Under the pieces are notes generated by a model. That model had not been told where the DNA came from. It made no database searches and saw only the letters and a list, made by a program, of their open reading frames with translations. From an uncultured Eubacteriales bacterium (GTDB lineage Bacteria > Bacillota > Clostridia > Oscillospirales > Acutalibacteraceae), in assembly GCA_934700635.1 (NCBI GenBank), contig CAKUXU010000014.1, positions 1 to 14,582 of the forward strand: a stretch of DNA of 14,582 nucleotides, given 5' to 3'. Below are positions 7,214 through 13,840 of the stretch, piece by piece. Made by a program: the position numbers and the translations under genes. Numbering within the stretch: position 1 is the stretch's first letter; the number at the start of each line of letters is the position of its first letter.

Positions 7214-7423
7214 ATGGATAAGAAGTCAACATATGTCACAGTCCGAATTGATGAGCAAATGGAAAAGGCGATTGAGGACAGAATGGAGTATCTGAAGAGG
7301 TTGTGGGGAGTTCCCCATGTCACAAAGTCGGATGCAATTCGTCATGCCATTATGAAGACCAACTACACACGAAAGAAGAGCAATCGCAAAATCTGCGAAA
7401 CCGAACCAACCCCGGATGATTGA
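7214..7423 (+). CDS. Ribbon-helix-helix protein, probable relaxosome accessory or regulator
   Basis: A 69-residue basic protein. The strand STYVTVRID (5-13) followed by two helices (EQMEKAIEDRMEYLKRLW and KSDAIRHAIMKTNY) is the ribbon-helix-helix (CopG/Arc/MetJ-like) layout, and the last 20 residues are a charged tail. The start has GGGAGGG 7 bases upstream. It lies just beyond the oriT-like repeats and is divergent from the relaxase gene, the place where mobilizable elements often keep an accessory protein that binds oriT and represses mob genes. Two TGTGGGACA repeats (7155-7163 and 7165-7173), spaced one helical turn, precede it and are candidate binding sites. Fold is reasonably safe; role is inferred from position. 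Confidence 0.75.
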   Translation: MDKKSTYVTVRIDEQMEKAIEDRMEYLKRLWGVPHVTKSDAIRHAIMKTNYTRKKSNRKICETEPTPDD

Positions 7424-7523
7424 TTTTTCAAAATTCACACACATCTTTTTTGGGGATGACATCTTTTTCGGTGTGTTCTTCAACTTCATGCAGGTCATGA
7501 CTTACGATATGGGGACTTCTCCG

Positions 7524-7542
7524 GGCCACCGCAGAGGTGGCC
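7524..7542 (+). terminator. Probable terminator of the ribbon-helix-helix gene
   Basis: GGCCACC (7524-7530), a five-base loop and GGTGGCC (7536-7542) form a 7-bp GC-rich stem followed by TTATTTATTTGCTTTT. It is 100 bases after the stop codon. Confidence 0.55.
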
Positions 7543-7582
7543 TTATTTATTTGCTTTTCAAGGGGTCTATCTTTACCACACC

Positions 7583-7608
7583 GAAAGAACCTCCTCAGAG
7601 GTTCTTTC
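7583..7608. repeat. 11-bp perfect hairpin
   Basis: GAAAGAACCTC (7583-7593), loop CTCA and GAGGTTCTTTC (7598-7608). There is no long T-run after it, so it may be a second, weaker terminator or a structural element of the origin region. Confidence 0.5.
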
Positions 7609-7861
7609 TCAATAGGCACATTTCGAGATATCTATACCACAGCATGGTAAAAAGAAATCAATCAAAAACCTATGAGCAAATTTATAAATTATTTCTTTTG
7701 CCTCAAGAAAATCAGCCTCATTTTGTGGGCTAAAAAACCTTATTTTTTTCTGTTAAAGAAGACTAAAGAGAGAGAACACAAAATTTTGAAGCGGCGATTT
7801 TTAAAAAAGTCAGTAATATCAAGGGATTTCACCGTTTTTATACCCCAATTTCCGCCGCAAT

Positions 7862-7886
7862 CGAGTTATCACCATGTGATAACTCG
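7862..7886. repeat. Hairpin built from the TGATAACTC motif
   Basis: CGAGTTATCAC (7862-7872) and GTGATAACTCG (7876-7886) are exact reverse complements around CAT. The half-site TGATAACTC recurs at 7958-7966, just before the RepL promoter, so this looks like a protein-binding or iteron-like repeat set rather than a plain terminator. Confidence 0.55.
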
Positions 7887-7967
7887 CCCCTCTCTTTTTG
7901 GGGGTCATTTTTGCACTTTTTGAGTTCTCATATTCTTACCTTTATTGTTCTCCGTTTTGATAACTCA

Positions 7968-8008
7968 ATTATCATACTTTTAACAAGCAGTAATCACTGT
8001 ATGATAAT
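7968..8008 (+). promoter_or_regulatory. RepL promoter with overlapping inverted-repeat operator
   Basis: TTAACA (7980-7985), a 17-base spacer and GATAAT (8003-8008) precede the rep gene by 21 bases. ATTATCATAC (7968-7977) and GTATGATAAT (7999-8008) are exact reverse complements that bracket the -35 box and cover the -10 box, so a bound protein would block this promoter. Confidence 0.65.
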
Positions 8009-8029
8009 GAAAAAGGAGAAAAGGATAAA

Positions 8030-8581
8030 ATGAGCAGAATGGTAACCGTTACGGATAACCCCGACCGTTTAAAAGGGGAGATTAGTTTTGAAGAGAGAGC
8101 AAAGCAATTAGAGGCAGAAGCAGAGAAGCAAAAGAAAAAGATTCGTGGTTCAGCATATAGGGAATTTGCCCAGTTGAACATGGAAGGGAAAATAAACGAG
8201 ATTGTTATGAACAGCCTCTTTGATTGCCCACCAGCCGGAAAAATCTTCTTCTTTATTGCCAACCATATGGATGGCTATAATGCACTTATTGCAAGTTACA
8301 AAGTTTTTGAAGAAGCCCTTGATTTAAGCAAACCCACCATCGCAAGAGGCATAAAATTTTTGAAGGACAAGGGATATATTTACATTCTGAAATCCGGTTC
8401 GGCAAATGTATATACGATAAACCCCAAAATCATTTGGAAGTCATGGGGCAAGAACATCAAGTATTGTGAATTTCCTGCCAACATCATTATTTCAAAGGCA
8501 GAGCAGGAAGCAGACACGGCCAAAATCAACGAGCATTTTAAAAAGGTTATGAATATCAAGCAAGAAGAATCTGAATCATAA
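8030..8581 (+). CDS. RepL-like plasmid replication initiator with winged-helix domain
   Basis: A 183-residue protein. The charged, helical N-terminus (20-40, rich in Glu and Lys) is followed by SAYREFAQLNMEGKINEIVMNSLF, then a winged helix-turn-helix: YKVFEEALDLSKPTIARGIKFLKDKGYIYILKSGSANVYTINPKIIWKSW (90-139). The 'SKPTIARGIKFLKDKGYI…YTINP' pattern is the one seen in Firmicutes RepL replication proteins of small plasmids, which initiate replication. The start ATG has GGAGAAAAGG just upstream. The promoter is overlapped by inverted repeats, consistent with self-regulation. In an integrated element it would allow replication of the excised circle; a purely regulatory winged-helix role is the alternative. 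A terminator follows at 8587-8619. Confidence 0.75.
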   Translation: MSRMVTVTDNPDRLKGEISFEERAKQLEAEAEKQKKKIRGSAYREFAQLNMEGKINEIVMNSLFDCPPAGKIFFFIANHMDGYNALIASYKVFEEALDLSKPTIARGIKFLKDKGYIYILKSGSANVYTINPKIIWKSWGKNIKYCEFPANIIISKAEQEADTAKINEHFKKVMNIKQEESES

Positions 8582-8586
8582 AAGAA

Positions 8587-8619
8587 GAAGGACTGGTAAC
8601 CACCAGCCCTTCAATTTTT
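8587..8619 (+). terminator. Terminator of the rep gene
   Basis: GAAGGACTGGT (8587-8597), loop AACC and ACCAGCCCTTC (8602-8612) pair with one A·C mismatch, followed by AATTTTT. Confidence 0.8.
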
Positions 8620-8630
8620 GTGCATAAGAA

Positions 8631-8661
8631 AACCACTGACTTTTGCATCAGTGGTTCATTT
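8631..8661. terminator. Second hairpin between the convergent rep and small membrane protein genes
   Basis: AACCACTGA (8631-8639) pairs exactly with TCAGTGGTT (8648-8656), followed by CATTTTT on the plus strand. It lies between convergent genes and could stop transcripts from both sides. Confidence 0.65.
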
Positions 8662-8679
8662 TTAACTATCTCGGTTTAA

Positions 8680-8910
8680 TTACGAAACGGTAGCATAGGT
8701 GATTGGAGCAGGTGTAGCAACGGTCACTCCACCAGCCTGTGAAAGACCATTGGTCAAAGCCTTATGCGAAGCACCAAACAAGCCCTCAGTGGTGTTCTTA
8801 ACTGCATCAGCGATGTACTTACCGAAAGGTGTTGCCAAAGCAATCATAACAACAAGAACGAGAACACAGATGACAACCCAACCATAGTTAGATAATGTTT
8901 CCTTATCCAT
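8680..8910 (-). CDS. Small single-span membrane protein of the element, function unknown
   Basis: A 76-residue protein, MDKETLSNYGWVVICVLVLV…, with one hydrophobic segment at about 10-30 (WVVICVLVLVVMIALATPFG), a short amphipathic stretch (YIADAVKNTTEGLFGAS) and a Gly/Ala/Thr-rich C-terminus. The first residues carry no Lys/Arg-rich signal of the classical type and there is no signal peptidase site I can support. GGAG lies 8 bases upstream of the ATG. The leader between this ATG and the structured RNA terminator at 9145-9175 is about 220 bases. I recall similar small proteins from clostridial mobile elements but no assigned function; a pilin-like, holin-like or toxin role is possible but unsupported. 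It is the only element gene without a recognisable job. Confidence 0.65.
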   Translation of the reverse strand: MDKETLSNYGWVVICVLVLVVMIALATPFGKYIADAVKNTTEGLFGASHKALTNGLSQAGGVTVATPAPITYATVS

Positions 8911-9133
8911 TTAATAATCTCCTTTTCAATTTTAAAATTTTTGTTTTTCCTAAGAGGGACTTTATTCTTTTGACACCCCTTATGATGCAAACCCCACTTT
9001 TGTTTTATAAGCGGTAATCGCCGTAATAAATGTCTTTCTCTGTCGGACATTTTAATGATGATAACTATTTTTTTAAATCGAGGAAAACTTTTTTGATAAT
9101 ACATAAATCACAAATCGAACCTACATTTTCAGC

Positions 9134-9331
9134 AAAAAAGAAAAGGACTGCCGAGTGCGTACTTCCCGACAGTCCAATCTATATCTGAAATAGGATATAG
9201 GATAAGTGCCCACACTTTCCTTTGGGCGATATAAGTATGAATGAGCAGTATTAAAAATCGAAATCAGATTTTTAAACCTGTCATCCCTTGAATCTCCAAA
9301 ATTTGCTCATAACTTTTATGAAAATACTTAT
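9134..9331 (-). ncRNA. Candidate structured non-coding RNA with its own intrinsic terminator
   Basis: Reading the minus strand, helices are nested: P1 ATAAGTAT (9331-9324) with ATACTTAT (9238-9231); P2 ATGAGCA (9310-9304) with TGCTCAT (9247-9241); P3 TTAAAAATC (9275-9267) with GATTTTTAA (9259-9251). Then come P4 GCCCA/TGGGC (9227-9208) and P5 CTATATC/GATATAG (9200-9179). Last is a terminator stem GGACTGTCGGG/CTCGGCAGTCC (9175-9145, two wobbles) followed by TTTTCTTTTTT. The P4 loop (AAAGGAAAGTG) can pair with ACTT or TCCT just downstream, so a pseudoknot is possible. The U-tract fixes the minus strand. No open frame and no clear promoter are seen. I cannot match it to a named RNA family; roles in copy control, element maintenance or regulation of the downstream membrane protein gene are all open. 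Confidence 0.55.
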
Positions 9332-9377
9332 GCGGAAATTTTGAAAAACCGCTTTTCCGGCAGCACAACCACAAACA

Positions 9378-9407
9378 AAAAAGCAGAGTCAGCCGACTCT
9401 GCTTTTT
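9378..9407. terminator. Terminator after the rlmD tail
   Basis: AAAAAGCAGAGTC (9378-9390), loop AGCC and GACTCTGCTTTTT (9395-9407) form a perfect stem with A/T runs on each side; it starts 10 bases after the rlmD stop codon. In the excised circle it would end the extended recombinase transcript. Confidence 0.88.
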
Positions 9408-9417
9408 CGCTATCTTC

Positions 9418-11040
9418 TTACTTTATCATCCCGAAATGCTTGAATGCATCCAGAATCGCCTGTTCCTTTTCCGGTGGGCATATAAGTTCTTTGCTCTTGC
9501 CATTGCCGATATTATAATTCTCTCGCTCTTTCAGACCGTGTTTCTCTTTGATTTGGGCAATGTATAGGGATGATACCTTCAAACCGTGTTTCTCGCTTAC
9601 ATAAGCCTTTATTTCATCGTAGGTGGCACTTTTCCTTGTCGGTCTCGGAAGTTCTTCCATATTGACCGTGAAACTGATGTGCGGTAGATTTTTTGCCGAC
9701 TCTAACAAACATACCGTCTCAACATGAGCTGTTCTTGGGAACATATCAACAGGAATAATTTTACCAATTTTAAAATCATTTTCACAAAGAATCTTTAAAT
9801 CTCTGGCAAGAGTAGCAGGATTACACGAAACATAAATTAATTTTTTCGGTTTTGATTTAATAATAAAATCTATCAGAGATTGTGAACACCCTTTTCTCGG
9901 AGGATCTAAAATAAAAATATTCGGTATTTTTTTGAATTTTCCAATATTTTCTTCTATGTTAGAAGCATCACAACATATAAATTTTGCGTTTTTTATTTCA
10001 TTTTGACGAGCATTTTCAATAGCATTTTCAACAGCTTGCGGAACTACTTCTACACCAATAACTTCAGATACACGAGAAGAAACCGAAAGACCTATTGTTC
10101 CTATACCACAATACAAATCTAAAACAGAAGAATTTTTGTCATTTCCTATTAAATCAGCAACAATGCTATAAAGTATTTCAGTTTGAAAACTGTTTACCTG
10201 ATAAAAAGACATAGGAGAAATATTAAATTTAATCCCACAAAGAACATCTGTTATATAATCTTTACCCCAAACTAAAATTGATTTTTGACCAAGTATAACA
10301 TTTGTTTTTTCTTTATTTACATTCAAAATTATACTTGATATATTAGGAAATAAACCAAGAATATATTTTGTAAATTCATTCTTAAAAGGCAGATTATCTC
10401 CATTTGCAACTAAACACAACATTATTTCTTTTGTTTTTTCAGAGTGTCTTAAGTATATATGCCTTAAAAATCCGGTATGCTTTTCCTCGCTGTATATTGA
10501 AACTTTATATTTCAAAACCCAACTTTTAACCGCTTCAACTATTTCATTGAAAATTTCCGGATGAATTAAACATTTAGGGCAATCAACGACTCTATGGCTA
10601 TGTAAACTAAAAAATCCAGCAATTATTCCGTTTTCTTCCCTTACGGGAACTTGTGATTTGTTTCTATAAAAATTTATTTTCTCGCAAGGTATTATAGACT
10701 CAATTTCTTGATTTTTGAATCCACCTATTCTTTGAATACAATCCAAAACATGTTTTCTTTTTATTTTTAACTCCGCATCATAAGAAATATGTCTAAAAAC
10801 ACATCCTCCGCATTTAGGATAGTGAACACAGTCTATATTAATCCTATCTCTAGAAGATAAAATTATACTTTCGATCTTGCCCACAGCGTATTTTTTGTTT
10901 ACTTTTATTATTTTAACTTTAAGTTGATCGCCAATAGCTGATGAGGGAACAAAAACAGCAAAATTTTCAAATTTACCTATTCCCACTCCTTCAATAGTAA
11001 CATCATTTATTGTTAAATCTATAAACTCGTTTTTTTTCAA
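9418..11040 (-). CDS. rlmD: 23S rRNA (uracil-5-)-methyltransferase RlmD/RlmCD family, with element-encoded C-terminal tail
   Basis: A SAM-dependent enzyme that makes 5-methyluridine in 23S rRNA; Gram-positive members may modify both U747 and U1939. An N-terminal TRAM domain (about 5-65) is followed by iron-sulfur cysteines CVHYPKCGGC (71-80, with Cys154 probably the fourth). The SAM-binding LDLYCGIGTIG is at 307-317, DPPRKGC at 379-385, the catalytic Cys in YVSCNPATLARDL (403-415), and FPRTAHVETV at 434-443. These give a complete enzyme by about residue 443. Residues 444-540 are extra: they include ATYDEIKAYVSEKHGLKVSSLYIAQIKEKHGL (a helix-turn-helix-like segment) and CPPEKEQAILDAFKHFGMIK, in more GC-rich codons. 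This tail is element DNA joined at attR (9712-9720). The start codon is TTG with AGGAG 8 bases upstream; no better ATG exists before the TRAM domain. A promoter lies at 11071-11099. Confidence 0.93.
   Translation of the reverse strand: MKKNEFIDLTINDVTIEGVGIGKFENFAVFVPSSAIGDQLKVKIIKVNKKYAVGKIESIILSSRDRINIDCVHYPKCGGCVFRHISYDAELKIKRKHVLDCIQRIGGFKNQEIESIIPCEKINFYRNKSQVPVREENGIIAGFFSLHSHRVVDCPKCLIHPEIFNEIVEAVKSWVLKYKVSIYSEEKHTGFLRHIYLRHSEKTKEIMLCLVANGDNLPFKNEFTKYILGLFPNISSIILNVNKEKTNVILGQKSILVWGKDYITDVLCGIKFNISPMSFYQVNSFQTEILYSIVADLIGNDKNSSVLDLYCGIGTIGLSVSSRVSEVIGVEVVPQAVENAIENARQNEIKNAKFICCDASNIEENIGKFKKIPNIFILDPPRKGCSQSLIDFIIKSKPKKLIYVSCNPATLARDLKILCENDFKIGKIIPVDMFPRTAHVETVCLLESAKNLPHISFTVNMEELPRPTRKSATYDEIKAYVSEKHGLKVSSLYIAQIKEKHGLKERENYNIGNGKSKELICPPEKEQAILDAFKHFGMIK
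9712..9720. other. attR: right junction, within rlmD codons for ETV
   Basis: On the minus strand rlmD reads GAG ACG GTA (residues 441-443), then TGT TTG TTA GAG. AT-rich host coding lies to the right, GC-richer element coding to the left. It is aligned codon for codon with attL (GAA ACT GTA). The GTA at 9712-9714 is the longest identity near the joint and is the likely crossover site. Confidence 0.7.
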
Positions 11041-11070
11041 TTTGTTTTCTCCTCTTGCTTTTTAAATATT

Positions 11071-11099
11071 ATTATATCTGTTTAAGCTTTAATTTTCAA
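11071..11099 (-). promoter_or_regulatory. Promoter of rlmD
   Basis: On the minus strand, TTGAAA (11099-11094), a 17-base spacer and TATAAT (11076-11071), 31 bases upstream of the TTG start codon. This host promoter now also drives the element-encoded tail. Confidence 0.78.
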
Positions 11100-11115
11100 A
11101 TTTAAAAACAATAAA

Positions 11116-11140
11116 GACTTCAACTTTAAAAGTTGAAGTC
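11116..11140. terminator. Intrinsic terminator between the small membrane protein gene and the rlmD promoter
   Basis: GACTTCAAC (11116-11124) pairs with GTTGAAGTC (11132-11140), and the stem can extend inward through TTT/AAA. T-rich sequence follows on both strands. It separates the ATPase/small protein unit from rlmD. Confidence 0.75.
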
Positions 11141-11174
11141 ATATTTTTCATTGATTTAAAAAATATATTCAAAA

Positions 11175-11333
11175 TTAGTTTATAGAAGCGTCAAGATATT
11201 CTTCAAGTTCTTTTTCTTCCCTTTTTTTCTTTCTGTCTATAAGTGCAAATATTGCAACTATAAGAGACAAAACAGTCACAACTGAAGTTACTACTCCTAT
11301 TACAAAAGCTAGATTGTCTTTACTATTTCTCAT
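11175..11333 (-). CDS. Small membrane protein downstream of the P-type ATPase, function unknown
   Basis: A 52-residue protein starting MRNSKDNLAFVIGVVTSVV, with one hydrophobic helix (about 8-31), a basic cluster (DRKKKREEKE) and an acidic end (ELEEYLDASIN), so it is probably anchored with its C-terminus in the cytoplasm. The start is ATG 11333 because AAGGAGAG lies 7 bases upstream; a further in-frame ATG at 11360 has no such site. It follows the ATPase gene by 76 bases on the same strand, and a terminator comes 35 bases after its stop, so the two may form one transcript. It could be a small accessory subunit of the pump, but nothing in the sequence proves it. Confidence 0.65.
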   Translation of the reverse strand: MRNSKDNLAFVIGVVTSVVTVLSLIVAIFALIDRKKKREEKELEEYLDASIN

Positions 11334-11409
11334 AATAATCTCTCCTTCTTTATTTTTCATTCATAGTATTTTACATTAAATAATCAAAATTTTCAAGAGT
11401 ATTCATATT

Positions 11410-13785
11410 TTAGCAGTTTGATTTTTTCTTAAAAAAATTTATATTTTCAAAATTCATTTTAGAAAAGAAATCGTATATTGTGGTTGAAGCTATAATCATA
11501 GGAATCAAAATTAAAACATTAATCCAATTAAGATGTTCCATTTCTAAAAGAGAAGAAAATTTTAAAATACCGATAGAAAAAAGAATTGAAACTACCCAAA
11601 GAAGTGATTTCCTTAAAAAATTAAGCGGAATGGAAATTCTATATATTAATATTATTCCTATAATACCAGTTATAACAACATTTATAGTCGAATATCTTTC
11701 ATACGAAATACCAAAAATAAAATATATTGCAACGGATATCATTACAGAAGCTACTATCGCAAGTGCAGCAGGAAGAGATTTATTTATTATATTTTTAAAT
11801 AAATTACCCTTAATTTTTTCTCTGTTAGGTTCTAAAGCCAAAACAAATGACGGTATACCGATTGTAACTGCACTTATAAGTGTCATTTGAATAGGAATAA
11901 ACGGATAAGGGGCTGATATTACAAAAAACAAAATTGAAAGTAAAAAAGAATAAATAGTTTTTACCAAAAACAAAGAAGACGATCTTTGAATATTGTTAAT
12001 TGCTTTTCTTCCTTCTGCTACCGCTCTGGGCATAGATGCGAAATCTGAATTGAGAAGCACTAAGTGAGAAACATTTCTTGCAATTTCACTTCCGCTTGCC
12101 ATCGCCACACTACAATCAGACTCTTTCATAGCTAAAACATCATTTACGCCATCTCCTACCATTGCAACAGTATGACCTTTATTTTTTAAAGCTTTAATAA
12201 GTTCTTGTTTTTGATCCGGTGTGACACGTCCAAATACAGTATACTTTTCAGCAGCATCTGTTATTTTTTCTTTTGTATCTAAAGTAGTAGCATCTACATA
12301 TTTTTCAGCATTTTCGAGCTTGACCACTTTAGCTATACTCGAAACAGTAACCGGATCATCTCCGGAAATAACTTTAATATTTACTCCTTGTTTTTTAAAG
12401 AAATTTAAAGTTTTTTCCGCGTTGTTTCTTATTTTATCTTTTATAAGAATAAATCCCATAAAATTTAAATCTAGCGGCAAATCTTTACCTTCAAAATTAT
12501 TTTTTGAATATGCTAAAACTAAAACTCTGTATTTATTGGAATATAAACTGATTTTTTCTTTTACCTTACTATTATTTTTAAATACAAATTCCGCAGCTCC
12601 CATAACAACACAACCGTAACCCGCACAATGAACTCCGGACCATTTTTTCTCCGATGAAAACGGAATTTTTACGTCTGCAATTTTAGAATCACTTTTTGGA
12701 GGAAATTTATTTTTAACGGCTAAAAACGTTTCCCCTGTGTCTTCAAGAGAAGTAGTCAAAATAGTTATAGCATTTGAAAGATCAGAACTTGAAAATCCTT
12801 CAGCTGGTATAATTTCATGAACTTCAAATGACCCTTGAGTAATAGTTCCTGTTTTGTCAAGGCATAAAGTATCCACTCTTGCAAGAGTTTCAAGACTGTA
12901 AATATCTTGAACAAGAACTTTTTTACGGGAAAGCCTTAAAACTCCAACAGCTAATACAGAACTTGTTAAAAGCACTAATCCTTCTGGAATCATACCTGTA
13001 AGTGCAGCAGATGTTGTAACTATTGCGGAATTAATGTCGTACCCAGAAGCATTAAATTGCCTGTAAAACAGAAGTGCTCCCATAGGTATTATCGCAAAAG
13101 ATATAATTTTAATTATTTTATTCAGAGTAGTCATTATTTCAGACTTTGTTTTCTTTATATATTTTGATCCTTTTAAAATCTGCGAAGCGTAATTTCCTTG
13201 GCCTATATGTTCTACCTTTGCCTTGCAGCTTCCACTAACAACATAGCTACCCGACAAAAGCATATCGCCTTCGGATTTTGGTATTAAATCCGGCTCGCCT
13301 GTTAAAAGTGATTCATTTACTTCACATTTTCCTTCTTTCACTATACAATCAGCTACTACTTGGCTACCCCTTTTAAGAAGAACTATATCATCAAGAACTA
13401 TTTTTTCAAGTTTTATTTTCTTAATTTCTCCTTCTCTTAGAACCAAAGTATTACTCGAAGAAATTAGGTTTAGTCTATCGACTGTATTTTTCGCCTTAAT
13501 TTCCTGAGCAATTCCGACTATTACATTGCATATAACAACTCCCATAAACATAAGATTTCTATATGAGCCTGTATATAGTATTGCTATAGCTAAAACTAAA
13601 TTTATAAAATTAAATAATGTAAAAAGATTATCTTTAACAATCGAAGAAACACTTTTAGAAGAAATTGTTTTATCAATATTGGTAAGTCCTTCTGAAACTC
13701 GTTTTTTAACTTGTTGCTTTGAAAGCCCGAAACTAATTGGTGGTTCATACCTTTCATTACTTATTGGTAAATCAGATGTTTTCAT
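11410..13785 (-). CDS. CtpE-like cation-transporting P-type ATPase
   Basis: A complete 791-residue P-type ATPase of the HAD superfamily. The actuator-domain TGEP is at 162-165, the membrane PEGL at 267-270, the phosphorylated Asp310 in DKTGT (310-314), the P-domain GDDPVT at 475-480 and the hinge GDGVND at 544-549. Hydrophobic spans occur at about 57-95, 225-290 and in a C-terminal block of roughly six helices (about 605-780). The text around the phosphorylation site, IPEGLVLLTSSVLAVGVLRLSRKKVLVQDIYSLETLARVDTLC, closely follows mycobacterial CtpE, a pump linked to calcium uptake. No heavy-metal CPC motif or N-terminal metal-binding domain is present, which argues against a copper or cadmium pump. 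The ATG has AAGGAGG upstream. It is divergent from the YlmC/YmxH gene across 55 bases. Ion specificity is inferred from family resemblance only. Confidence 0.88.
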   Translation of the reverse strand: MKTSDLPISNERYEPPISFGLSKQQVKKRVSEGLTNIDKTISSKSVSSIVKDNLFTLFNFINLVLAIAILYTGSYRNLMFMGVVICNVIVGIAQEIKAKNTVDRLNLISSSNTLVLREGEIKKIKLEKIVLDDIVLLKRGSQVVADCIVKEGKCEVNESLLTGEPDLIPKSEGDMLLSGSYVVSGSCKAKVEHIGQGNYASQILKGSKYIKKTKSEIMTTLNKIIKIISFAIIPMGALLFYRQFNASGYDINSAIVTTSAALTGMIPEGLVLLTSSVLAVGVLRLSRKKVLVQDIYSLETLARVDTLCLDKTGTITQGSFEVHEIIPAEGFSSSDLSNAITILTTSLEDTGETFLAVKNKFPPKSDSKIADVKIPFSSEKKWSGVHCAGYGCVVMGAAEFVFKNNSKVKEKISLYSNKYRVLVLAYSKNNFEGKDLPLDLNFMGFILIKDKIRNNAEKTLNFFKKQGVNIKVISGDDPVTVSSIAKVVKLENAEKYVDATTLDTKEKITDAAEKYTVFGRVTPDQKQELIKALKNKGHTVAMVGDGVNDVLAMKESDCSVAMASGSEIARNVSHLVLLNSDFASMPRAVAEGRKAINNIQRSSSLFLVKTIYSFLLSILFFVISAPYPFIPIQMTLISAVTIGIPSFVLALEPNREKIKGNLFKNIINKSLPAALAIVASVMISVAIYFIFGISYERYSTINVVITGIIGIILIYRISIPLNFLRKSLLWVVSILFSIGILKFSSLLEMEHLNWINVLILIPMIIASTTIYDFFSKMNFENINFFKKKSNC

Positions 13786-13840
13786 TGTTTTCCTCCTTTT
13801 ATAAACTTTAAATTATTTTAAACAGAAAGGGAGAATTTTA

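Larger units (their letters stand above)
7424..8029. other. 606-base non-coding stretch: hairpins and repeats, no convincing gene
   Basis: Open frames here lack ribosome binding sites and have implausible composition. The stretch holds a GC-rich hairpin (7524-7542), an 11-bp hairpin (7583-7608), an AT-rich segment (about 7620-7850) with nothing recognisable, an 11-bp hairpin (7862-7886) and the RepL promoter region with inverted repeats (7958-8008). It could include a replication origin. Confidence 0.6.
8911..9417. other. 507-base non-coding stretch at the right end of the element
   Basis: It holds the leader of the small membrane protein (8911-9133, nothing recognised), the structured RNA candidate with its terminator (9134-9331), and the rlmD-tail terminator (9378-9407). 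A small reading frame on the minus strand within 8844-9104 has no ribosome binding site and overlaps the membrane protein gene; it is not called. Confidence 0.6.
888..9713. mobile_element. Integrative mobilizable element of about 8.8 kb inserted in the 3' end of rlmD
   Basis: The left boundary is set by attL in the recombinase 3' end and the right boundary by attR in rlmD; both are accurate only to a few bases. Contents: large serine recombinase, XRE regulator, DNA methyltransferase, restriction nuclease, MobV relaxase, oriT-like repeats, ribbon-helix-helix protein, RepL-like Rep, a small membrane protein, a probable structured RNA, and a 97-residue tail fused to host RlmD. There are no genes for a coupling protein, a VirB4-like ATPase or other type IV secretion parts, so transfer must rely on a helper element. 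No recombination directionality factor was recognised. G+C is higher than in the flanking chromosome. Confidence 0.85.

Noticed and set aside
7416..7733. 105-codon plus-strand frame after the ribbon-helix-helix gene
   Set aside because: It starts inside the preceding gene, has no ribosome binding site, is Phe-rich, and runs through two hairpins. It looks non-coding.
8844..9104. 86-codon minus-strand frame overlapping the small membrane protein gene
   Set aside because: No ribosome binding site, and it overlaps a better gene in another frame. Its Lys/Arg-rich text reflects A-rich DNA.
9145..9175. Hairpin read as a plus-strand terminator
   Set aside because: The U-tract lies only on the minus-strand side; on the plus strand the hairpin is followed by AATCTATAT.
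9418..11040. RlmD tail as an old natural gene fusion unrelated to the element
   Set aside because: The tail starts exactly where the reconstructed 455-residue enzyme would be cut, differs in base composition, and the missing native end is found at the other end of the element in the correct phase.
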